NCBI RefSeq assembly: GCF_030254825.1
Contig: NC_083368.1
Span: 9,078,001 to 9,142,000, forward strand
Origin: Meriones unguiculatus
Lineage: Eukaryota; Chordata; Mammalia; Rodentia; Muridae
Direction of reading: 5' to 3'
Length of the DNA stretch: 64,000 nt
Part shown: positions 23,566 through 36,240 of the stretch, one piece after another
Position numbering within the stretch: position 1 is the first letter of the stretch
Layout: every line of letters starts with the position of its first letter
Notes under the pieces: generated by a model
What the model was told of the DNA's origin: nothing
The model's input: the letters and a program-made list of their open reading frames with translations, nothing else
Databases searched by the model: none
Made by a program: the position numbers and the translations under genes

Positions 23566-23787
23566 AGTACACAGTCCTTTAGGTCATAGCTATTTCAGTA
23601 AACCTTTCCTCTATTTGCAGAGTTTCCTATTGGGTTTTCCTATTTTTGAAATATTTTCTTCAAAGGGTAGTTGTGAACTGTGGTTGCATATCTATCAGTT
23701 CTATGCTTATTGTCTTTTCCCTCCCTCTAAGCAATAAGAAGGCAGGCTCTATTTCAGTTTTACTTATTTCTACAGGAACAATGTCAA

Positions 23788-24155
23788 GTGTTTGGGTTCA
23801 GCGGTCTTTTCTGAGACTGCTACTCCAAAGACCATGCGTGGAAATAACCTATAGAACCCCTGCATAGATTTAGCTCATGGCAGCTCAATATCCAAGTGGG
23901 TTTCCTAGTAAGGGGAACAGGGAACTCAAATCACCTCTCAGAGAGGAGCACAGAGGAAGACAATACAGCCAGTCCTGATGAGACCTGATAGGCTAGGGTC
24001 AGAGGGAAGGGGAGGAGGACCTCTCTTATCAGTGGACTTGGGATGGGGTATGGGAGGAGAAGAAGGAGGGAGGGTGGGGTTGGGAGAGAATGAGGAAGGA
24101 GGCTACAACTGGGATATAAAGTGAATAAACTCTAATTAATGTAAAAAATATGAAA
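23788..24155 (+). mobile_element. L1 3' end, 5' truncated
   Basis: Plus-strand L1 3' UTR from the GGTCTTTTCTGAGACTG-type block through the purine-rich segment to GTGAATAAACTCTAATTAAT and an A-rich end. About 30 bases are missing inside compared with the neighbouring copies (the CTGACATGAACTGATTGGCC block is absent). Confidence 0.85.
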
Positions 24156-24199
24156 AAGAATGGTTAATGTTGGCAAAGTCATTAATTAAAGGAATGTTT

Positions 24200-24312
24200 T
24201 GAAACTGAGCATGGTACCACATTTCTATAATACCAGTACACAGGAAGCAGAAGAATTGTGAGTTTCAGTCTAGCCTGAAATATAGTCACTTCCTGTCACA
24301 AAGAAATAAAAG
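24200..24312 (+). mobile_element. Degraded B1/proto-B1 SINE
   Basis: Blocks resembling GAGCATGGTACCACATTTCT, AATACCAGTACACAGGAAGC and AGTCTAGCCTGAAATATAGT follow B1 order. The copy is strongly diverged and ends in AAAGAAATAAAAGAAT. Confidence 0.65.
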
Positions 24313-25450
24313 AATAACAAAATGTACATATATATATTTATTTTTCATAATGAAAAAAATAATTTATACTTTATTCTAAAATATATCATTCTATTTGTGC
24401 TCTCTATATAAAAAATACAATACTAAGTATCTAACTTTTGACCTGCAGAACCGGAATTTAAATTCTCCTTGTCATTAAAGTTGTAATTTGAACTTGAAAA
24501 ATATTTCTTTACTTGAGAGAAAACAATTACCCCCAACCCCTGCTTTGTTCCAATTACCGAAATTACATTTATGTAGCAGCCTAAACTATATCTCTTCAGA
24601 TATATTATATCCACAACTCAGCTCTCACAACTTCTGTATGTGTTATGCTTAGGAGAAATGTTAAGGAGAAAGGGAATTGTCCTGGACTGACGGATTTCAG
24701 TATCAGGTGGAATTTAGACTGCTTCTCAGCTAGAATTCTACACCAAGGACAAGAGGTCAGCTTGCTTCTTGATTTATAGAACAAGATTGTTAGCGTAGAT
24801 AAAAAGGCCATGCTATTTTATTTCATACACATCTGGATATCTTGGTATATGGAAAGAACTATTCCAAATCAGAAACTCACAGTCATTTTTCACTTATATC
24901 TTCACTTATAACTTACAATTTAGCTTTCACACTTAGGTTTATGAGCTTTTTGAATTATTTTCTATATCATAACATGTGGAAAAGTAATGCTGAAGAAGAG
25001 TGTGCTGTTATTTCACGTGGAATACCAGCTTCTGTGAAACATTTGTGGTAAAACTTTACTCAGTGAGTGTCTTGGCTCCTCTGTTACAATATACTCTACT
25101 GTAAATGTGAACCTTCTCACCATTGTTATGTAAGGCTGGAGTCCAATTCCATACCATCTTCAGTGTCACGATTTGCAGTAAGTTTGAGTTCAGAGTATGT
25201 GAAGTATTCTAATCTCATATTTCCCTTTGAACATTGTTTTGTCTCCTTTGAGTTTCTTTCCATGTGGATTTCAGCATTAGCTTGTTAATTTTAGCACCAC
25301 CTAGGCTTTTGATAAGTGCTGTGTTGACTTTTTAGAACAATTTGCGAATACAGTCACCTGAATGGTATTAAGTATTCTACATGGTGAACAGGTCTTTTCA
25401 CTTAGAAGTTTTGTAACTCTCTCAATAATGTTGTCTTTTTAAACTTTAAT
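24313..25450. other. Unassigned, apparently single-copy DNA
   Basis: AT-rich, with no repeat or gene that I can name. Scattered 60-75 codon frames are at chance level. Confidence 0.5.
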
Positions 25451-25454
25451 TACT

Positions 25455-25590
25455 TTAATGTGTGTCTGTGTCCACCATAGCACACAGGTAGAGGGCAAGT
25501 TATTAGTCTTTCTCTGTCTACCTTGGCAAATAAGGATTGAACTTGGGTCATCATTTTTGGCAGCAAGAACAATTATCTTTTCAGGCATTT
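25455..25590 (-). mobile_element. Degraded B3-type SINE
   Basis: The antisense order of blocks (a TGTGTCTGTGTCCACCATAG start, a CTTTCTCTGTCTACCTTGGC middle, a GATTGAACTTGGGTCATCAT stretch and GGCAGCAAGAACAATTATCT) matches a reversed B3 SINE. The final GAGCCATCTC-type head is lost. Confidence 0.55.
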
Positions 25591-26007
25591 CAATGTTTTC
25601 AAGTTTCAGAGCATAATTTGTACCCTTATTAGCTATGTTTCTAATTATTTCATTGCTGTAATGCAATTGTAAATGGAATTGTTTTATGAGCTTTTGATGT
25701 CCATTGTTAGTATACTGAAATGTAGTTGATCTTTATATATATATTGGTCATACACCTTATAATATTACTTATGCAGTTTCTTTATATTTTATGCTCTCAG
25801 AATATAAATCAGTGATTTCAAAAGCTATTTTGAAGGATAACTTTGCATCCTTGCTTCATGCTTTATTTACTTTCAGAGCTTGAAATATTTTATTCCATGC
25901 TTTTTAAACCTTTGTGGTTACTGATGAAAAAAGTCTGGGGTTATTCTGATACTTCCGATTTTGTCTTTCTATATAAGATGATACTTTTAGTATTATTTCT
26001 TTACTTT
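25591..26007. other. Unassigned DNA
   Basis: AT-rich. Nothing is recognisable. Confidence 0.45.
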
Positions 26008-26176
26008 TGTTTGTTTGTTTGTTTGTTTGTTTGTTTTAAGACAGGATTACTCTGTGTAACCCTGGCTGTTCTGGACTCACTTTGTATACCAGGCTGGCTT
26101 TGAACTTACAGAGATCTGCCTATCACTGCCTCCCTGAGTGCTGGGGTTAAAGGATGTGTGCCACCATGCCTGGCTT
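26008..26176 (-). mobile_element. B1 SINE with (GTTT)n tail
   Basis: Antisense B1. (GTTT)n at 26008-26035 is the expanded A-rich tail on the minus strand. The body shows AGACAGGATTACTCTGTGTA, CCAGGCTGGCTTTGAACTTA and a CACCATGCCTGGC head. Confidence 0.9.
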
Positions 26177-26294
26177 ACTTTGTATTTCTGACATCTCAAC
26201 TATAAAGTGCCATGAAGAGTTTCTCCTTTGAGCATGTCAATTTGGAGTTATGAATGTATTTTGTAAAGGAAGCGTGGGATCTAAAGGGAATTCA

Positions 26295-26485
26295 CTGTGT
26301 GTCCAGAGGACTTTCTTTCAGATCCTAGCATTTACCTACCCTGGGTAGCTCACAGTTGCCTGTAACTCCAGGCTCCCACTACCCATTGCCCTTTTTGGGC
26401 TTCTGCAGGCACCTGCATATACCCACACTGATACATACATGGGCATAACTAAAAGGAAGACATTTTAAAAGGTATAAAAAATAAA
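26295..26485 (+). mobile_element. Degraded B2/B3-type SINE, head missing
   Basis: Recognisable blocks are GTCCAGAGGACTTTCTTTCA, GATCCTAGCA, GGTAGCTCACAGTTGCCTGT and TTCTGCAGGCACCTGCATAT, then a decayed A-rich end. The tRNA-like head is not clear. Confidence 0.65.
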
Positions 26486-27094
26486 ACCTTTATTGTTTCT
26501 CTCTTTAAATTTGAGTTAGAGGGGTTTTATAGATTTCCCGTATTTTTCTGCTTAAAACAATATGAGATCATTCTATTACACTATCACTTAATATGTAAAA
26601 CTTCACTGATAAACAGAATTTAACAAAATCTTTAGTCATATGATTGAATTTTAAGTTACACCTTTTAATATTATTCTTAACTTAAGCATTTATCTAATAA
26701 ATTCTGCTTCATTGGCCATAAACACATTCTCATAAGAAACTGTACTAAGAAAATGGAATTTAAAGACATTCTAGGAAGACTTCCCTCCCTCTCATGCTTA
26801 TCAAAACCCTTTGATTTGTTTGGCTTTAATTTAATGTATTTTTTTATTCATATGTAAGTAATATTTAAAATAATGTGTCTAGTGATTTGTTTGAAATTAA
26901 CAGCATAATACTAAAGACAGATACACAGAGATGTGGTTAGAGTTTGCAGATTTGAAAGATTAACAACTGTTTACTTTATGGTACTTTTCATTATATTTTT
27001 AACACATTTTCAACTTCTAAGACACAGTTCACATTAATTTTATACTCCCCCCAAAAAAATTCACAAGCTATTTGCAATTTGGCTTTATATATGT

Positions 27095-27097
<3 letters not shown>
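26486..27097. other. Unassigned DNA
   Basis: AT-rich. No gene or repeat recognised. Confidence 0.45.

Positions 27098-27150
<53 letters not shown>
27098..27150. repeat. (CA)n-(TA)n compound microsatellite
   Basis: About 18 CA units followed by about seven TA units. Translated frames across it (a Thr-His run) are artefacts. Confidence 0.95.
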
Positions 27151-29671
27151 GCCTTGAATAGAATAAATATTTCAAGCTCGTTTAGGCCTTTTTCAATGAA
27201 AAGTTTAAAACATAGTAATAATTTAAAATGTATTTATACCCATAGTATTCCTCACTATTGCTCTCTAAATTGAGATACACATTAAACATATTAGTCAAGT
27301 AGACATTTTATTATGTCTTAATCTGAATCCCCTTCAGTACAGCACCGGATTCTGCCCCCATTTCACCCTCATACTTTCTGGCTAGAGAGCGTCTATAAGC
27401 CATTTCATGAAGGAATAAGTGAAGAGAAGGAGCGGGTATTGAACTTTCAAAGGAAAGTGAGCCATTATTAACCTGGGAATGAAGGGCCAAGCAAGGCCCA
27501 TGTTAGTGATAAAGCACTTTCATAATCAGAGACGAGTGGGTCCTTTGAGATTGTAGGGTGAGGAGATGAAAATGTGTTTACAACTGTGGAAAATGATCAG
27601 ACAAATCTGATTGGATTAGACATAGGTGTGGATAGCATATGGCGATCCTGCCAAATTCCAGCCCCTCTTTTTTTGTCAATGAAGTGTTTTGGAACAGCTT
27701 CTCACATCTGTTTGCTCATTGCCTATAGCTGCTTTGTGCTATTATGGTAGAGTATGGAAGAGAGACATATATGGCCCATATAAACCACAAACTCTGAAAT
27801 ATTTACTTCCTAGCTCTTTACAAGAAGTATCCCAAACATGAATTTAAGTGTCCTTTAATAGGAAGTAGTGGGAAATAAGGTTATAAAATTACTAGGATGC
27901 TAGAACACAGAATATAAATTTGTGACTCACTTTGGACTTGTGTTTTTGTTTGATCAGAGAAGCCATGTATATTAAGGTAACAGATCACTGCACTTTCAGT
28001 TAGTCCCATGACACTGGGAGGAATGGACACAACCACATATTGGATATGTTAAGGACAGGGATTATGGCAGCAGAAGCTAGGAAAGGGAGAGATGGTGATG
28101 ATGAGAGTAGGACTTTACAAAGACCCATGTAGCCTAGATCAGCTCAGACACACTCTGCTGGTGGGAGGAAATAAATGCAAAGAAGGAAATGTCAACAGTT
28201 AGTTCAAGTGTCAGCAGTAGATTCCTGCAAAAAATAAAAATAAAAGATAGTGTTAGAGAGAGAACTATAGAACATGTTAGTTTTCGATGAATAATTTTAA
28301 CTTCTGAAAAATCTATGCCACTGGATTCTGTCTAAAAGAAACATTTGGCATCAGAAATATAGAATCTGAGGTCAAAGGCAAGGACTGAAGTTCTAATGTT
28401 TATTTGAAACATAAAGATTAAAGCTCTGAGAGTAGATTTGCAAATGAGGGTTAGCCCTAGAGAAAGCCACTTCTGTTGGGCCAAAGAATGCTGACACACA
28501 GTGAGCAACAAGCACCTGAAGGACAGCAGACCACTGTAGGACTCAGAAAATCCATTCAGGGGGAGGGGTGCAATTAATTCTGTTCAACCCTGCTGCTGAA
28601 TATTCAATGGAAATAATATCACATATCTTAAGCATCTCATATGCTCCATATAAAAAAAGCATTTTATATGGAGAAAAAGGATTTCCTTAAATATGAAAAG
28701 AAATCTCATTAAAACATCAGAGTGAAAATGAGTAACTTTTCACAAGACATTTCAGGATTATTTTTCATGATATTTCAACAATTTGAAGGTGTTTGGGGGC
28801 AGAATAAGGATTTCCACTGGCTTTGAAAATTAATGAGCAGTTTATTAAAGTTACAAATTAAAAACTCTTTCTGTATTGATCTTCCAAACTTCCTCAGTCT
28901 CATTTCTCCCAATCGTTATCATTCTCCAGCCCCCTCAACAATAGCTTTTTAACCTTTTGATGATTTCCAACATATTCAAACAATTTAGTTAAATACTTTT
29001 GTATAACTAAACTTTAATTATATATCAAACTGTAATCTATCTTTGTAACATTTCCTGTTTCACTTATTAACAAAATATTTAAATATTTTTGATAAACAAG
29101 TATTTAAAAAATTATAATAAATGAATAATAATGATTTAACCATTGACAAATTCCATACTAAACATAAACCTACTGAAATTTCCATGTTAAATTATATGGG
29201 GAAACTAGTTGCATATTATGTAGTCTAGATGCATTATACATTAAAAAATACTGAACATTATAAATTCACAAAATAGAAATATATTTATGGTATCTATGAG
29301 GTAGTAGTAGGTTTTGATTTGGTCCCTTGAAAGTTCCTGCTGTTAATTTGAAACCTCTAAAAGACAGAAGGAAGCTCATTCATTAATACAGTAAGTAGGT
29401 AATCCTAAGCAATTTAAAATATTGACAGGCTCTGCCTGGGATTATATTAGGATATACTGATGTCTAAAACTAATCTTTAACTTAGCTATAATTGCAAAGA
29501 ATCATGTGATACGAGTTTCTGATCCAATTACACAAATCTATAATCTTCCCTTGTGTTTGCATAACTTGATTAGATATTAAGATATTTTTGAAGACTTTTG
29601 AAATTGATTGAAACCTATACTTTTTTTTTCCGTATCTTCTAATTCTGTGAAAATATTACGTGTTGAGAATG
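27151..29671. other. Unassigned, repeat-poor DNA
   Basis: About 2.5 kb without a recognisable repeat or exon. The segment 27330-27660 is less AT-rich than its surroundings, but nothing coding is evident. Confidence 0.5.
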
Positions 29672-29820
29672 ACAGCCATAGCAGACTTGATGGCTCATGC
29701 CTTTAATCCCAGTACTCAGGAGGCAGAGGAAGCTGGACTCTGTGACTCTGAGGGCAGACTGGTCTACTTTGTGAGTTCCAGACCAAGCAGGATCACATAG
29801 TAAAATCCTGTCTTAAAAAA
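29672..29820 (+). mobile_element. B1 SINE
   Basis: A sense B1: TGGCTCATGCCTTTAATCCC, AGTACTCAGGAGGCAGAGGA, and the GGTCTACTTTGTGAGTTCCA block, ending in ATCCTGTCTTAAAAAAGAAA. The purine microsatellite that follows grew from its A tail. Confidence 0.9.
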
Positions 29821-29945
29821 GAAAGGAAGGAAGAAAGGGAGGGAGGGAGGGAGGGAGGGAGGGAGGGAGGGAGGAAGGAAGGAAGGAAGGAAGGAAGGAA
29901 GGAAGGAAGGAGGGAGAAAGGGAGGGAGGGAGGAACATAAAAAGA
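29821..29945. repeat. (GGAA)n/(GGGA)n purine microsatellite
   Basis: Over 100 bases of pure purine made of GGGA and GGAA units, about 20 of them near-perfect. It begins in the A tail of the B1 at 29672-29820. Confidence 0.95.
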
Positions 29946-32118
29946 AAAATAAAGAAAGGGAGACAAGAAAAGAGTGAGAATCTTGTTAGCTTTAGATGTG
30001 CTTCATCGGATTTTCATGTTTAAGAAACATGAAGACAAACTATAATGCAAAACTCTGATAGGTTTTATGTGAAAGCTGGTAACATGAATGAGGTAGATGT
30101 AACTGGAAAAAAAGAGTTGAAATTTTGAAGGAAATTATATTCTAGACTGCAGAGTTTGGATTTTGCACTGGATGACAAGTTTTTAAGTACTTACTGTGTG
30201 GTGTAGAGGAGAGCAGTGGGAGGGAGGGATTAGAGAAGTACTAGTGAGTAGTAGGGACTGAAGGAGTCGTTGAAAAATACAAGCAAAGAGTATTGACTGT
30301 GGGGTGCATAGAGGTTCCCAGAAAGACAGGTAGAATTGGCTGCATCTGTGCTAGAATGCTCTGACGTAGTAGCTTCAAGGTTTCAATACAGAAAAGAATA
30401 AAACCTGAACATGAGTGTGCAGCTTGAGGAGTGATGGTGTAACTAAGGAGGCTCCCAGTGTAAGCTCGGTAGCTGTCTTCCACTTTGTCATGCTGCATGC
30501 TATTTTCCTTGGTCATTTAATGCTTTAGCCATTGCTCCATTTATACTGAGGCTATTGCTCTGCCATAATAAACTATATGTAAATATGTATATGAAGTAGT
30601 TCCTTATACTAGCCCAATTTCTATGCCATTTTGTGTTATCTTAGCCTTGATATTTCAAGGCTTAGCCTGAATTATCAAATTGTTTGACTGCAAAGAAATA
30701 TCCTAGGAGTTTGAAAGTATTTTCTAAGAAAAAAATTGGAGAATGTAATATTAAATAAATTTCTTTAAGAAAGGGTCTTAATGTCTTTATGGTTCTGCAC
30801 TCTTGGCCTTAATAAATCTTGGTTTATGATTCCATATTCTCCTGGCTACTTGATTTACATCCTCCTTTTCAAATGTGTGTTTCAAATTTTGTGGCTTAAT
30901 AAAGGAGCAAGATTTTTATGATCTGGTTAATATTTGAAGATTGGATGCATAGATTATTTAACATTCATCAGTCTTTTCACTTAAGAATTTTACCACAAAT
31001 ATTCTTTTAAAATATACAAATTATTCTACTTTGATAATGCCACAATTTGAACTGCTTTGAACGAGGCTAGTTTCCTATCAGATATTATCTGGGCAAATAA
31101 ATTTACTTGTCATTTTCATTATTACTGTGATAGTCTGGTCCAAGAAAAAAATAACTATAAACAAATACTTAATTTTTATTATGTGATGAACACTGCTGGA
31201 AGTAACAGGGAGCATGATCCGTTCAGACACATACACATATATGTATGTGAGCACACACAGACAAACTCTTACATACGTATTTATTTGACGATAAGTACAG
31301 TATTAAAAATGAAACAGAGCTGGGCCTTGGGCTAAGGTAGCGTGGAGGTCACAGCATTTCTAGCAAAGGTTTCAGAGAGAAGATATGCATACTTAAGGAA
31401 AATTAAAAGGAGAAGGTAAGTACATGGCAGTCACCAGGGAACATAGCTTACTGGGCAAACATACAGCAAAGGCAAAGATTCTGAGATGTGTTGGCCAAGC
31501 TTCCTTGAAAAGCTGAAGCATGTAGGCTGACATGGCTGCATCTGAAAATGGGAGCAAGATATGAAGGAAAAGAAATTCCTGGTAAGAGCAGTTGCTAACG
31601 GCCTGTGAGGTTGATTTTGGGACCCTGGCCTTATGATGAACTAGATGGGAAGACGTGAGAATGTTGATGATATGAGTGATGTAGTTTGACTTATGTGTTT
31701 AGCAGGATCAAGAGTACAAGATAAATGTAAAATTAGGATTTGAACACAGAACACCAATCAACTAAAGTGGCCCTAGGAGATGCTCTGCAAATGTATTCTA
31801 TAAACTACAGTGCTAGAAAGAAAGCAAATACAGCTAGCTTTGGAAATTCGTCAGTTTCTGCCCAAGTTTTGAAATGTCCAAAATACAGTACAAACTGAAC
31901 AATGCAAAACATAGTTTTTGCAGTTTCATTCTGTTTTTGGGTAGTAGTGTGAAAAGGAGGCAGAGACAAAGTCCAGTGTCCTTTTCCTTCCTTCATCAAA
32001 GTGCCACACTAAAATGGGTTCCTGGAATTGAGTTTATGATTTTGTGTAGGCCACCAAATTTAAACTATTTTAAGGAGACAAACTTGGTGTTAATTTTCTT
32101 TAAGTATCTCTACACTTT
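29946..32118. other. Unassigned DNA
   Basis: No gene is recognised. The interval 31440-31720 is reminiscent of an ancient mammalian-wide repeat, but I cannot support an assignment. The open frames at 30241-30516 and 31874-32311 show no recognisable homology; the second runs into the L1 beginning at 32131. Confidence 0.45.
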
Positions 32119-32130
32119 AAAAAAAAAAAA

Positions 32131-33040
32131 GTTTAGCTATGAATCTCAGCATCTACCTAGATACCCTGCAGGGAAGAGCCTTTCAGAAGCCCTCTGTAGT
32201 AGGCTCCTGTCCTGTCCTGTTTTTCCCTCCTCCAATGTCCATCCTCTTTGCTTTTCTGAATGGGGATTGATCATCTTAGCCAGAGTCCTCCTCCCTGATT
32301 ATCTTCCTTAGGTGTATACATTTTAGCATGTTTATCCTATATTATATGTCTAATATCCACTTATGAGTGAGTCTTTCTGTGTGTGTCTTTCTGCTTCTGG
32401 GATACCTTACTCAGGATGATCTTTTCCAGTTTACACCATTCACCTGCAAGTTTCATGATTTTCTTGCTTTTTATCGCAGAGTAATATTCCATTGTGTAGA
32501 TGTATCACAATTTCTGTATCCATTCCTCAACTGAGGAGCATCTGGGCTGTTTCCAGCTTCTGGCTATTACAAACAAAGCTGCTACAAACATGGTTGAGCA
32601 GATGTCTTTGTTGTATATTTGAGCAGCTTTTGGATATATGCCTAGGAGTGGTATAGCTGGATCTTGAGGAAGTGCTATTCCCAACTGTCTGAGAAAGTGC
32701 CAGATTGATTTCCAGAGTGGTTGTGTAAGTTTACATTCCCAAAGTAATGGGGACAGGGACTGTCTGTGACTTGAACTGATTGGCCTGCTCTTTCATCACC
32801 TCCCCTTGAGGGTGGAGCAGCCTTGCCAGGCCACAGAAGAAGATATGCAGCCACTCCTGATGAGACCTGATAGACTAGGATCAGAGGGAAGGGGAGGAGG
32901 ACCTCCCTTATCAGTGGACTGGGGGAGGGACATGGGTGGAGAAGAGAGAGGGAGGGATTGGAAGGAGAAGTGGGAGGTGCTACAGCTGGGATACAAAGTC
33001 AATAAGCTGTAGTTAATAAAAATAAAATATAAAAAAAAAA
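32131..33040 (+). mobile_element. L1 with inverted 5' part (twin priming)
   Basis: Bases 32131 to about 32740 are antisense L1 (end of ORF2 and start of the 3' UTR). From about 32741 to 33030 the 3' UTR is in sense, ending in AGTTAATAAAAATAAAATAT and A10. About 250 bases of 3' UTR that should lie between the two breakpoints are missing. The target sequence may itself be A-rich (A12G at 32119-32131, A10G at 33031-33041), so the duplication is not decisive. Confidence 0.85.
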
Positions 33041-33504
33041 GTCTGACCTCAGGTGGTCCAGAAACGTACACAGTACCCATGTCAGAAACACGCCTGGACA
33101 ATCACTCCTGGCCGAAAGCATTTCTGATATTTGTTTGCACAACATATGAAAAGAAATTATCTTACCTTATATCATGATGTACTTTATCATGATACTATTT
33201 TATTAAAGTTGTCGTAAGTGTTCTAGTCAACAACTTCACAGTTGTCAAATGTGCTGCAAAGGTCCCTTCATGAACAAAGATGTTTTGTTCAAACAAACTC
33301 AATGTTTTTCACCAGAGACAACATGTTATGGACAAATCCTGCCTACTTTTTGTTCTGTCTTTTTTAAAAAGAAGTTACCAAGTACTAAGATACCTCAAGT
33401 TACTTGGAATTTTGTGAACATTGTGAACTAAACACGCAACTCCAAAAGTGGGACAAGAATGAGACTGAACCATAAGATATAGATTTTAATCATGTTAAAC
33501 TTTT
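33041..33504. other. Unassigned DNA
   Basis: Nothing recognisable. A 60-codon plus-strand frame at 33249-33431 has no homology that I can see. Confidence 0.45.
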
Positions 33505-35790
33505 ACTTTATTTTATTTTTAAGGTCATAATACAATTACAGATTTTTCTCCTTTGCCTTCTTTCCAAAAATTCCCATAAATTTTTCCTTGCTGCTTTTCA
33601 AATTATTGCATCTTCTCTCATTAATTGATGTTACATTCATATATGAATTCCTGATTTTTGACTCTTATAATCTTTCCTGCCTCCTCGTTGACAGTGTCCC
33701 TTGAGCCTTAACGTGGGTGTTGTTTTGTAAACGTATCCATTGAAACGGGGCTGCACAACTCTGCATTTTGATTGGTTATAATTTTCTATAAAAGTCTCCA
33801 TCTGTTGCAAAGAGACGTTTCTTTGACTAAGAGTGGAGATTCCATTCATCTGTGAATATAAGGACAAATGTTGATTGTTCATTGTTAGAGATCAATTTGG
33901 TTTATAAAAGAAGTGGTTGCAGGTTCTCTTCCAAGATCTATAACCTCGCTACCACTGAATAGTTGACTGGGTTTCCAGTACCAGGCATGCTTTCCTTCTT
34001 GATTAATGGGTCTTGAGTTCAGTTAGATAACTGTTCATTACCACCAACGTATGGATGCCACTACTGCACATGGTGGTCATTTTTGTGGTTCATAGGCACC
34101 GTTGCTGGATAGGACTGTTGGTTTGCTTCCCTCCTTTGGAAGCTTGCATGGCACCTTCTTGTAACTCATTCCGGTCAGTTTGGGACATGGCCTTATGATG
34201 AATGAGATGGGAACTGAGCCCAGTTTCTGAAGTCCATGTTGTTCTTAGCAATGGGGACTTACCTTATACCACTTGGAGGAAACCAACGGCAGTAACAATA
34301 AGCTGTATGTACGAGAAATCTCCAACAACCCCGACCAACAACTCAAAAAAAATGGCCTTGTCGTATCTGGTATTGGGGTTTTTGTTCTGAGGTGGTAGCT
34401 TTGTCATTGCAAATTAGAAAGGTTTGTTTTATGCACATTTATACACAGAATTCCATGTATTACAGGGTTAATTTTTAATACATAGTTAATAGTGTGATTC
34501 CTTATGGCTTTTCAGACATCTTTATTGTTATTTTACCCTCCTCCCATCTTCTATATTTTCCTCCCTCCCCATCCCTAAAGAGTCTCCCTTTTCCCATCTT
34601 CCCTATCATTTCACTGTACTCTGTTTTTCTCCTTTTGATTGTTCTCTAAACTTTGTACTCACGGAATGGTTTTTTTTACTCTTCTGGTTTCCCCAGAATT
34701 TTTGCTCACATCTGAAGATTTGGAGCTAGGAGCCTCTGATGAGAGATATCATACAATGTTCATCTTTCTGTTCATCTTTCTGGGTCTAACTTAGTTCCCT
34801 CAATTTGCCTGCAAAGTTCATGGATTTATTTTTCTTTATTGCTGGATAGCATTACATAGTGTATATGCACCACATTTTCATTATCCATTTGCCAGCTGAA
34901 GAACATTTAAGTTGTTCTCATTTTCTAGCTATTGTCACTAGAGCAGCAATGATATGGTTGAGCAAATCTTCAAAATATGATGTTGAATCCATTGACATAT
35001 GCCAAGAAGGCACAACTAGGTCATATGGTAGATTTATTTTAGTTTGTTGAAAATTTTCTATACTTATTTCCATAGTGGATGTACCCTTTTGCAATCTCAC
35101 CAATGAATGGGCGTTCTTCTTTCTTTCTGAATTCCCTAGAGCATTTGTTTTTGTTTTGTTGTTCTTTTATATTCTTACCTCAGTAAGATCAAATGTCAAA
35201 GCTGTTTTGATTTTCACTTATCTAACTGCTTTGAACACTTTCTGTGCTATTTCTTAGCCACTATTTTTCTTTTATTGAGAACTCTCTGTTAGGTCACCAT
35301 GGGCAATATTTCAAATGGGTTATTTATGGTTTTTATTTTGTTTTTTGACTCTTTGGTTCTGAGTTCCTTTTATATTCTAGGCATTAATCCTCTGCCAGAT
35401 GTAGAGCCGACAAGATTCAGAAAGTTCTTTTGTATGCCTCTATCATGTAGTGTATGGTCTGTTTTCTTCTATAAGTCTCATCATTTTAGATTTCAGATTT
35501 TGGTATTTCATCCATTTGGAGTTAGTTTTTGTACAATGTGGTAGAGATGAGCTTAATTTCATTCTTCTGCATAGGGATATCTGGTTTCCCCCGCACCATT
35601 TTTTATGGCATTTTTTTTCAAATATTAAGTGGTTAGAGTTACATGTGTTTATATTCAGGTCTTTAATTTTGTTCCATTGGTTTATATGTCTGTTTTATGT
35701 ACCAAACCTATATTTTTCTATTACTATGGCTTTGCAATATATCTTAAGAAATGGTAATCACTCCAACATTGTTCTTTTTGGCTTGAGTGG
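33505..35790 (-). mobile_element. Old L1 (Lx-like): 3' UTR and 3' part of ORF2
   Basis: From right to left on the minus strand: decayed ORF2 (35790 to about 34830), then a long 3' UTR of an older rodent subfamily. Its marks are the TTGACAGTGTCCCTTGAGCC block at 33690-33709 and TTGACTGGGTTTCCAGTACC at 33963-33982. The ORF2 portion still aligns by eye with other copies here, for example GGCATTAATCCTCTGCCAGA (35379-35398) with the equivalent stretch near 17431. Frames of up to 131 codons on the plus strand are antisense artefacts. Confidence 0.8.
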
Positions 35791-36240
35791 AATGAAGTCA
35801 TGTGGACAGAGGGGAGTGTACAGGATGTGCCATGTGTGGGGGTAGATATGGCTGGCACAGAGGTTAGATATGTGTGTGAAGGGCCTATGAGTTGGGGGAC
35901 AGTTAGGGTTTGTCTTACTCAAACGTAGAATTGGTGGTGCAGGCAGGGGAGGTGAGACTACTGGATGTGAGACCTTGAATACATTTGATATGATGGGAGA
36001 AAGATTTGGATGAGCAAGTCAGGGGTAGTCACCTGTTTAGACCCTGGAGAAGAAAGTAAGAAGTCCAGTGGTTGGGTACAAAGGAATCTCAGGTTAAGAA
36101 CTTATAAACATGGAGGACTGTCAGCTTGAAGGATGTATAGTGAAAGTTAGTGTTCATTGCCCTGGTGAACTTATGTTCTGATTCTTGATGCTTAACTATA
36201 GCTCTAGAATGCTATTCTAGACATAGAAAAGGGACATGAT
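35791..36240. other. Unassigned DNA
   Basis: G-rich on the plus strand, with many GGGG and TGTG words. No gene or nameable repeat. Confidence 0.45.

Noticed and set aside
31440..31720. Ancient mammalian-wide repeat
   Set aside because: Some word order is reminiscent, but by eye the match is too weak to name a family. A profile search would be needed.
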